DNA from: Pardosa pseudoannulata
Lineage: Eukaryota > Arthropoda > Arachnida > Araneae > Lycosidae
Assembly (NCBI GenBank): GCA_032207245.1
Contig: CM063502.1
Coordinates: 133,350,073 to 133,414,072, forward strand
DNA length: 64,000 bases
Direction: 5' to 3'
Of this stretch, positions 54,850-64,000 are shown one piece after another (position 1 is the first letter of the stretch; each line of letters starts with the position of its first letter). The notes beneath the pieces are model-generated. The model ran no database searches and was not told the origin of the DNA. It saw only the letters and a program-made list of their open reading frames with translations. A program made the translations under genes and the position numbers.

Positions 54850-55000
54850 AGCTTTTCAGTACCGCAGTTTGTAGGTTTGATTTTAGTTGCTGGCATGGAT
54901 GATCGTAGATGTTAGTAATCAGCTTTAAACAGTAGTTCCCTGTCAAATTTGTTCTCGTGTAGCGAATCATTGACTGTAGCTCTTGAAACCAAATCCAAAC
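54850..55000 (+). repeat. tRNA-derived SINE (family 1), diverged
   Basis: TTGCTGGCATGGATGATCGT, then CAGCTTTAAACAGTAGTTCC and the tail GAAACCAAATCCAAAC match the family in order. The head is lost. Confidence 0.75.
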
Positions 55001-55349
55001 TAGTAAAAGTGTTTGGTTATATTAAACACTATTAATATACAGTCAGAAATTATATGTGTTATTAATAAAGAATTCGAAAGATAAATAAGAGAGGAAATAT
55101 CTTTCCTTCAACAGGTAAAGCCTTTTTGTCAAAATACAGAGAAAAAAAAACATAAAATCACACTTAATTTTAAACAGACACCAAACTCAATAGAAATTTA
55201 TCATTACTCACTTATTATTATCATTATTTAATTTTTATTCAGTTTTGTGCTCTTTTCACTTTGTCTTTTTATAAAATTACTGTTTACAACGATATCCTTT
55301 TTAGTCCTGCAAAAATTGTTATTGATTCAATAGATTACTCGTTCAAAAC

Positions 55350-55783
55350 TCTCTAAATTCAGCTACAGCCCACGTGGGGCCATGGTCTTCAGGGCTAATC
55401 CACGTCATCGAGACCAAGTGACCTGGGGTGCGAATGGTAAGCCTAGCGCAGAACCCCCAGTGTTTAGTTCCCAAATATACTTGGGCCGAACGATGGCCGA
55501 ATGGTAGAGTGCTGCTCTTCGGAACCGGAGTTCGTGGTTTCGAATCCCGCTGCTGGCATGGATGTTTGTAGCCGTTCGGAATCGGCTTTAAACTGTAGGT
55601 CCCGCTCTCATTAGCCCTCGTGTGCAAAACAGTAGACTGTAGCGCTCCAAACCAAACCAAATATACTTGGTCCTCAGTTTGTCTACCTCCTGAAGAGATG
55701 AAAGGCTGAGTAAACCTTGCCCAGCCTGAGGACGAACCTTGGACCTGTGTCTTCGAAGCTACCTCAACGCCACTGAGCTTTAG
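55350..55783 (-). repeat. tRNA-derived SINE (third family), split by a younger SINE
   Basis: On the minus strand the head is AAAGCTCAGTGGCGTTGAGG with B box GGTTCGTCCTC. The tail includes GAAGACCATGGCCCCACGTG followed by GGCTGTAGC. The element is interrupted at 55485-55656 by a family-1 SINE in the opposite orientation. Confidence 0.75.
55485..55656 (+). repeat. tRNA-derived SINE (family 1), young nested copy
   Basis: The head is GAACGATGGCCGAATGGTAG, the B box GGTTTCGAATCCC, the body CGGCTTTAAACTGTAGGTCC, and the tail CTCCAAACCAAACC. The perfect 14-bp target duplication CCAAATATACTTGG lies at 55471-55484 and 55657-55670. It is the best reference copy in the window. Confidence 0.95.
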
Positions 55784-55789
55784 ATTCCT

Positions 55790-56215
55790 TATTTACTCTA
55801 TGCAAAACCCCAATGAAATTAGTTATAAGTAGTTAAATTAATTATTTAAATAACACTCTAATTGCATAATGCATATTTAAATACAATTAAAGATATTACA
55901 TATACACCTCGTACATAAACATTGGATGCACAAATGATGAATTTGCCTATAACGATAACCCGTCCGTAACAATTTTTTACTAGGTGCCACCAGTACTGTC
56001 ATAGACTGGTTTTACTGTAGATTTACGTTTTGAAAAAATAAAGAACAAAACAATTTTTTCTTCATATTTTTATTTTTTTTGTCACAACAGGTCTTTTGTG
56101 AGTTTAGATGCAGAAATCTTTATATAACCATTAACCAACCAATTTTTAAAGTTCTTGTATTGAATTTTTATCTTTATTATAATAGCAACCATAATTTTTT
56201 TTATTTTATTTCTAG
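55790..56215. other. Sequence upstream of the signal-peptide exon
   Basis: AT-rich. It ends with a strong polypyrimidine tract and TTTCTAG at about 56196-56215, a likely splice acceptor for a 5'-UTR intron. No upstream exon was identified. Confidence 0.45.
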
Positions 56216-56309
56216 GTCTCAACGAGATGAGTAGTCGAATGAAAATAAGCAGCAAAAATGAAAATATTCTATAACCTTGTGGTCTGACTGATAATTCCAA
56301 GTATCCAAA

Positions 56310-56436
56310 ATGGGGATTTCATTTACATCGATAGCTTGCGTTCTTCTGTTGGGTATCATTCCGAGTATTCGAGCAAGACATCATGACTTACGTCGAGAAC
56401 TGGCATCAGTGAAAGATATGGTGACAGGCATAGAAA
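56310..56436 (+). CDS. First coding exon of a secreted protein (signal peptide)
   Basis: 42 codons plus one base. MGISFTSIACVLLLGIIPSI has a typical hydrophobic core, with likely cleavage near IRA. After it comes a short charged, heptad-like segment, HHDLRRELASVKDMVTGIE, that could start a coiled coil. The donor is GAAA/GTAAGC at 56437. A strong acceptor (TTTTATTTCTAG) at 56215 suggests the exon is about 56216-56436 with 94 bases of leader, and no ATG competes closely upstream. A signal peptide plus short coiled coil occurs before C1q or fibrinogen-like domains in many arthropod secreted lectins, but that is only analogy. No following exon was recognised to the right edge. Confidence 0.6.
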
Positions 56437-56873
56437 GTAAGCTCATTTTTCTAGAATTCAAGATCTATCATGTCACTTCTATGCATACAAAAATATGCAT
56501 AGAGTTAGAGTTCATTATAGGTATACGGTGAAAGATACGTACATTTATTATTCTTTTTCCACTCTTAGCGGTATATCAAAGTAAAACTTCAGATTTATTT
56601 TATTAAAAGTATTCAGAATAGGCAAATGTTATACTCTGTAGTAACGCCGTTTTAAGAGTTATTACTAATAAAGAATATATTAACAGGGGAACACAATAAA
56701 TATATTTTTGAAAAAAATTAAAAATTTATGAAACAGCAGAATAGTAAAAAATGTTTTTTCTTGATTGCACTTGAAGAGATAATTCTATGATTACAATGAT
56801 ACTTCATTTATATTTTGTCTTTCCGAATATTCTCAGAATAACTCACAGAATAAGGTTTTCTATCAGACTAGGT

Positions 56874-57140
56874 ATCAAGTGACAAACTTTTAGCCCTCGT
56901 GCGCAAAACAGTAGACCGTACCGATCCAAACCAAACAAATCAACCAATCAACCAACGATGCGGTGTGGTTCAATTTTATTTTATTGTTATTATTGAGAAT
57001 TAAACCGGTTTTTTAAAACTAATAATATTCTATATTTCCTTTTTTTTACTGGTTGGTGATCAAGGATTTAATGTGTGCTACAGAATGAGCTCTGAACGTT
57101 TCCGCTACATTTAAAGTTGATTCATTTTTATCATATAGGA
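56874..57140 (+). repeat. SINE tail plus segment shared with 9077-9342
   Basis: From TCAAGTGACAAAC through GCGCAAAACAGTAGACCGTA and TTTACTGGTTGGTGATCAAG to the edge of the Helitron, this is collinear and highly similar to 9077-9342. Confidence 0.8.
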
Positions 57141-58004
57141 CTAGCATATAGCCCGTCATATGACGGGATCAGTAAAATTTCCAGAATTGTAAAGTACACT
57201 ATAAGAGAGATAAAAAATGGTTTGTTTTTTGGCTGAGAATTATCTGGTACACGCTTAATAATTTGTTTATCTTCATAGTTTTCTAAAGTCCCCAGATATT
57301 GTGATTGCAGTTTAGAATCATGTTCGATTCATTTAGAAAGATAATTCAAAGTTTTCTTAACTACGTCGAAATTATCGTTAAATTCTTCCCAATTTTTTTC
57401 CACAGTAATTAATGGAAGTAAAGGAGCGAAACTATCATTCCCACTACACCCTGGAGGTAGAAAGAATCTGTTGTTAATACCTGTAATAAAATTTTCGTTG
57501 CAACAAAAATAATCAATGATAAAATTTAAAATTATCACATATGTACCTAATCTAGTAAATAACAATCTAATAATCTGTTATTTAAGCCAAATATAAAATA
57601 AAATTATTTACGTAATATCTAAGTTCAGTGATAAAACGTATGAAAATAATGCAGGCAATATTTAAATAATTTAAAATAAGAGAATTATCTGATATTTTGA
57701 TTCATTAAATGGGATGGTTAAAGGATGACGTCATAATGCTGGAAGAAATGTTATTTTTACCTATTTATTATGTGACAAATTGATAAATTTAATCGCCTGC
57801 TCTTAACCAGGGAAAATAAAGCTTTAAATAATGGAGTTAAATACTAGAAAAGGGGGGAAGGGGTGGATTTCGAAAGTTGCTAACCCTAACTCATCAAGAA
57901 TCCATGCCTTATGAATATGGATGCCTTTATTCATTCCAGGCCAAACTTCTTCATAAATTCGAGGACAGACGGATAAATAACTTAGGCTATTATTATATAG
58001 GGGA
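57141..58004 (-). mobile_element. Helitron, full length (copy 6)
   Basis: The 864-bp element has a 5' end TCCCCTATATAATAATAGCC with host A and a 3' hairpin CCCGTCATATGACGGG plus CTAG with host T, read on the minus strand. No Rep/helicase ORF. It may lie within the first intron of the gene starting at 56310. Confidence 0.88.
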
Positions 58005-58009
58005 TGGGT

Positions 58010-61000
58010 ATTCATATATTGGTTTAGGGTTTCCATTTAAGACATTAAGGAATAGAGGGCATACCTATGTAAAACATTAGAAAAGGCTAGAACTGTACTT
58101 TCTAGAGTTATGTAGCTTCTTAGCAAACTACCGCTTCTTAAATCTTACTAAGAGCAATCAAAAGAACCAAAATAGCTTTTTTTTTCAAGTCTTACATATG
58201 TTTATTGCCTATAAACAAACATTTCTGATAAATATGAAGTGAGTTTTAATAAAATTGTATGAAAGAAATTTGATATTTTTGCTTGAACCCAGTCAAGAGA
58301 CACCACGTTAGTCATCCTGAACGTGATTTTGCAATCTACCAAAAATTTCTCTACGAGCAACTAGTAGCTCACTATCAGTGGTTTGGCAATCACTGGGCAA
58401 AACAACCATTTTACTTTTTGTTTTCTTCGGTCGAGCGAACAGTATTTAAAAGTAGGAATTATAAATAGTCAGCCATTTTAAAATTACTAGCCGCCAGCAT
58501 GGTCGCTTTGTTTTATGATTTTTTTTTTTGTTTGCAAAACAACTTGACTCAAATTGACAAAAGTAAGAAATGCTACAATTATAGCTCATAATGACACATT
58601 ACTAAGAGGTTGAGGGAGCTCAGCCAAAAAATTTATAACTTGCTAAGTTCTTTATAATGCTGATTTTAGAACATCGTAGTTAAAAAACGGGAATGCTTTA
58701 CATGCAACAAAAGTTATTGCAAGGTAATCAACAAAGTCAAAAATGTTAAAGGAAACAGTAAATATTTATAATTGTTACTTAACTTTTTATAACCATGCAT
58801 ATAAATAATTTAATCTATATAATGCATATTTAAAGCAGAAGATAAAATATCGCAAATCGATGGTTGTAATACATGTAGTGGTAAGCCACGAACGGTCTGC
58901 AATGTTTACAGTTACAACAGTTGCCATTCATAGTGTCCCAAAAAAGAGCGTAAATATCTTTTTTTTTTATTCTTTTGAATGCCAAAAAAATTTTTCACCA
59001 AAGCAGTATGAAGAAGCAATTACAAAATAAACAAATGAAAATGAAAAACTTATGCATATTTCCCCGTTAGAAAATATAAACTCAGTTTTGGAATCAATTA
59101 TTATCATCAAACTAGATTCTACAGTCGATTTACTTTCTTTAATTTCACACTAATAAATGTTTAAAATAAAGTCATTCTTTGTTAAATGATTTTTTAAATC
59201 ATAACTCTACTTTTTAATACCTTTATGGTCGTAGTTTTCATTCTATATCTTATTTTGTATAATCGTTTGAACTTATATCATCCGGCGAATTTAATAACTT
59301 TCGATTAGTAAAATTTCATATGAATCTGGATTTCTGTAGATTGTCAAATTATTTTAAAGGAACATATAATCTTGCAATACTTTCAAATCTCGTATCACGT
59401 TTAGAAGTGATATATTTTATCTGTGATTTCTAATATTTCGCTTTAAAATTTCCTATAAAAGCCATTTTCAATGAGTTAACTTATTTAAATAACTCCGGGA
59501 TTCAACTTTTGAGGTATATTTCTGAATAATACATTTGCAAACTTTATTCAGAGTCTTTTTAACTGGACGCAGAACCGGAAAACATTCAGCCTCATAGGAA
59601 AACCGCAGAACAGTGGCTTTCACTGAATTAACTCTTGATTTCCGAGGTCAATTCAATTTTGGGGTACTTAGTTTTTTGGTACTAGGGTATTTTAAAACAA
59701 TTTCGATCTTGCTGCTGATATGGCAAAGAAGCTATATAAAGTTTGTAGAAATAAAAGCAATTTGGTTGCTTTTTGATACCTTCTCGCCATTTAAAGCTAT
59801 AAGGTATGTGTTGGATGGAACATGCAAATGGCAAGATTGTTTTATAAATTTAATGCTTGTTGGAGGCCGCTGTATATACCTGACATATAAGGGGCATTAA
59901 CAAAATACTTTCTAGGCTTGTGTTGACCAGATTTCAAAAGACTTCCCCCAGAATTCAGTGCTAAGACAAAACTCCAGTGCCGTTCTATACTATTTAGCTC
60001 CTGTGGACATTTAATTATAATGCCCCTCCCCTCTTCATAAGAAAGTAAATTTTCTGTCAAGCCTCTTATGTTAGGGAGACGTATTGATTAAGTGGAAGTT
60101 TGTCTTTTACATGTTAAACCAAAATACTATATATTTTATACTTTATCCCATTTATCAAACTGATACGAGGTCAAACAAAAATATAGACACTAAAATCTGG
60201 TCCATTTAGCCATATGGTTAGGATGGCAGTGTAAAAGTCAGAGAGAGAGTTTTTAATTAATACATTCAACTGATTTGAGTACAAGCAAAATTGTTGCCTC
60301 AAAAGACTGTTGTTTAAGGGCTATAGCTCATTTATCCTGTGGTAGGGCAGCACTGCCCCCCCCTTTCATCTTACTTACATATTATGCGGTCATTTCTATT
60401 TAAATGATTCTTTTAGATTTTAAAATAAAACTTAGTTGTAATCGAATCATCAAAGGAAAGTATTAACAAATTCGGGACCACTGAGCGAACTCACGCCATT
60501 TCAAGTTCTATTCCAGGTTGCCGTTTACGAGAATTTAGTTCACCTCAAATTTTATTCCTGGATGCCTCTGACAGGAATTAACGTTCTGCAATTATTTTAA
60601 GAAAATAGGAATAGGAGAGAGAAATTTAATTTTCATAATTCTGTTATTTGTTCAGTAAGTTAGTATTTTGGTAATATTTAGTTGGTTTCATACTTGAACT
60701 TGTTGCCATACATGTTTTATCCTTGCCTGAACACTACAAATTTGTGGCAACCAGCTACAGAATATCATTTATTTCCCCCTGTAAGTAAGCAGTATTAAAA
60801 ATCCAAAAAATTTGCCAGAATTCTTTTAAGCAAAGAATGGATAGAATTTTAGGCCTCGGAACATGTTTATTCAATAAACTTTCATTGTATACGCTGTTAG
60901 GTAAATACTTAATTTGAAGAATATAGGAGATAAAGTTGCTTGAAACATAGCATATAATCATGAAATCAAAAAAGTTGTGTTTACAAATGTTATTATTAAT

Positions 61001-64000
61001 AACAGTTGTACTGTTTTTGGGTTAATTATATTCATTATAGTTTGCTGGATATTAAAAAATACTTTTTAGTTTACATCAGTATTTATATTTCATAATCCAA
61101 GCTGATAGAAATATCGAATTTTCAGTTCCATTTCTGAGTCCATCTGTGAATCCACCATCTCCTTAAACACCATACTTTTAATTCGCTCTAAAAATATAAT
61201 AATGCGATTGTCCCATCATTTCCAGTAGCAATGAGAGTTGTTTAAAATATAAGATATTATATAAAGATCTGTTCTTTTAGTTTAAGAAACATATATTAAA
61301 TTCCCTCCCCACCTTCTAGTTAGTTTTGTTTCTGAACCACCGTCTTCACAAACAAACACGCACACACAAAATTATTCCAAACAGCTTTTTGTAAAAGACG
61401 TCAATATTGATCAAAATTTTAAGATTGAGTTTTTTTATTCTGATATTATATGTGAAATCGAAGAGAATCACTGATGCAATCGTAACATGTTGTAAGGGCC
61501 AAAATAATCAGATAGAGTATGTTTAAGCTAGAGACAAAAGGTCAGAAGATGTACGACAGACAAGAACACAGAACGTAAAATAAAACGAGTTTGTGTTTGG
61601 TGTACTCCATAATATTCCATAATCTCTAGTGAATGAAGATATCTAAGAGATAATTTAGAATCTGAAATACAGTAGAAGTAAAATATTATGCTCTTATATC
61701 AAGATTGAATGTAGCTTATATAGTCCTGTAGCTTAATTCTTAAAAGGAAATCCAAAAAGTGAGGATGCAGTATTATGATGATGGTAATATTACGAGTGTT
61801 TTGTAATTATTATTATGTAATAAATCCCTGTGTTTCAATATGACAACAAAAAAATATATTACTTATTTAAGTTACATTACAAAATATACCTTTGTTACTT
61901 TCTAAGCTACATTTGCAGAAGCCACCTGTCGATAACTATTCAAGATTCTTCACAGTAGCTGATCAAAGCTGTGTTATATTATTAAAAAAATCATATATTT
62001 CTAGAGCAACCCAAAGTATAACAAAAAATTAAATAAATTCATGCGACGGATAAAAACTAAAATGTTAAAATCCTGGATAGCAGTTATTTTAAATGCTTAC
62101 TAACTTTTTTATATTAACAATAATAATAAAAGGAAATAAAAGCCATATGTACACTATTTGTTGATCGTTGATGCAGGAATTTGGTTATCTAAGGTTAAGA
62201 GATACCCAAACTTAGGAATGCAAATGAATTTCCAAAGAACTTCAACATCCATGATAAAAATTTAACTCGATCTTCCAAACTTCTGAACATGATCGAAAAA
62301 TTTGATGGTTAAATATTTATATTAGCCACCAAAAGGCAAAATGTATCAGTAATTATTCACCATTTTAGTAGTAACAGCATGTTTCAAGTGTTCTTCACTT
62401 TTTTATTTATATATATAAAAAAAGCTAGAGGCGCAGCATTTGATTGAAACCGTACTTTTAGCTATAAAAGTAAACAAAAGGTTCATATATGTAGTTAACC
62501 ACAATTTCTTCTAAAGAATTTAACAAAAGTTTCTTGGGACATAAATGACGAACAGTTCTTTTGAAAATCTCCAAGGCAGCAATTATTTGTAACCACAAAC
62601 GACAATAAGCAAAAACGACGATGCTAATGACCTGCAAGAATTGTACCAACTCTGATGTCACCTTATGAGGTGGGCCGTTATTTCTGAATTCCTTTGTTTT
62701 TATTTTAAAACTAATAAACCATTTCGTTCTTTTTAAAAATCCTGCATGAAAATTAAGCAACAATAAATATCAGGAAAGAAAAGCAATCTATCTTCTTAGA
62801 AATGTTGATTTTTATAATTATTAATTTTTTAAAATAAACATCGAAAAAGATTTTAGCAAAGAACTCTGTTCCAACACTGGTTCGGAGTGTTCAAACTGCA
62901 ACTTGCGGGGGAATTAACGAAATTTATAAATGAAACAAATACTACTCTGATTAAAATAATTGTAATATTTTTAGATTGTTTTAATGATTTTTATAGTCAT
63001 AATTATTTACAAGTATGTATATTTAATTTTTCTATTATTAATTTATAAAATTATAAATAGTAGCAATAAAATATATAATAATAAGGTATTATTTTAATTT
63101 CCCCCCTAAAAATTACCCACACACATATATGCAATATATAAAAAATTATTGCCACTAAGTCTTTCCAAATTTTCCCAATTTTTCTAATCTTTACTTTGCC
63201 TTTTCTAATCTTTACTTTACAAATTAAAATCAGGGACGTGATACACTGAGATTGCATTCCTTTCACACTTCTCAAAACCAAAATCGGAATTAATAACTGC
63301 TGCGTGTGTCCTTTTCTTTCTCTTTCCTAAACCAGATGTTGATTCTCCCAAGAAAAAATAAAGACCATTTCTTCCTTTATTCCATTGTATTTCCACTTTT
63401 TACTAAAACTTTTACAAAAAACTTTTATTTTTACGTATATAACATAAAATACATTTCGAAATTAAGTACTAAAATTGCATTACGAAATAAGAGCACTGAA
63501 ACTTTCTTAAGCCAGAATTATCATAATTTCAAAGAACATATATGAAATAAAACAGTTTATCAGAATTGATTCAGCAAAGTAAGCAAAAACAAATCATTCT
63601 TTTCGTGCCTAATGGTTTTTCGGTCTCAAAGCGTTACAAAATATAAGGCCACTTTTATTTTTGGAGTAAAGCAGCGATTTTTGTGTTACATTTAGTGGCT
63701 AACTCGAAACTAACCTAATTGGAAAGTTTATAAAAAGGAAAATATAGTAGACATTAGGAAATAAAAGTGATTTTTTTTGGTTAATTAGTGAAATACTTGA
63801 AATGAATTTTCCGAAGTAAAAGAGCGAAACGCTTTATTGAACAAAAAAAAAATCTTCAAATGAACTAAATATGTTCCTTTATAATTCTGAATACTCAAAA
63901 TATTTAAAAGAAAATTACAGAATTTCGTATCGACCAGGCACCAAAAATTATCCTATCAGGAAAAGAAGCTCGGAAAAATAGGCAATTTTTTTTTATCTTG
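58010..64000. other. AT-rich stretch to the right edge, nothing firm
   Basis: Could be intron of the 56310 gene or intergenic. Short ORFs (for example 58283-58468 and 59613-59900 plus; 62763-62458 minus) lack family resemblance or splice context. GTGTCCCAAAAAAGAGCG near 58940 might be a DNA-transposon end without a partner. A poly-C run lies near 60355-60364. No exon continuing the signal-peptide gene was identified. Confidence 0.4.

Noticed and set aside
60190..60250. A-box-like TTAGCCATATGGTTAGG
   Set aside because: No B box downstream, so not a supported tRNA or SINE.
62458..62763. 101-codon ORF on the minus strand near the right edge
   Set aside because: No family resemblance and no good splice sites; likely chance.

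Overview
The window is strongly AT-rich, intron-rich and repeat-rich animal DNA. I infer a chelicerate, most likely a spider. The grounds are a pancreatic-type lipase gene split by kilobase introns, tRNA-derived SINEs, a mariner remnant whose HTH region resembles copies common in spider genomes, Helitrons, and many short TTAA-flanked MITEs. There are no operons and no prokaryotic features. The species call is inference only.

Genes. Exons 1-4 of a secreted pancreatic-lipase-family gene lie on the minus strand between 13810 and 1235. They carry the signal peptide, the oxyanion-region HGFF and the GHSLG nucleophile elbow. The catalytic Asp and His exons would lie beyond the left edge. A second probable gene starts on the plus strand at 56310 as a signal-peptide exon followed by a short heptad-like segment; its later exons were not found. 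Weaker candidates are a broken coding remnant on the minus strand at 16216-16624, a possible terminal exon at 45137-45235, and a possible promoter with a first exon near 35923-36046.

Layout. 1-13.8 kb is the lipase gene. Its introns hold a MITE, a SINE head, Helitrons, a deleted Tigger/pogo element with another TTAA element nested in it, and a seven-copy tandem array of about 240 bp next to exon 2. 14.9-28.1 kb holds a head-on SINE pair, a MITE/SINE composite, a hAT remnant, a piggyBac-like MITE and a mariner remnant. 30-54 kb is mostly diverged local tandem duplications with long TA microsatellites. 54.7-58 kb holds a SINE nested in another SINE, the signal-peptide exon and a complete short Helitron. 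58-64 kb shows nothing I can name.

The most informative structures are MITE insertions into a tandem array that keeps the matching empty site in a sister unit, two Helitrons that share about 265 bp of sequence beyond their 3' end, and a MITE-SINE junction shared by two loci 20 kb apart in opposite orientation.
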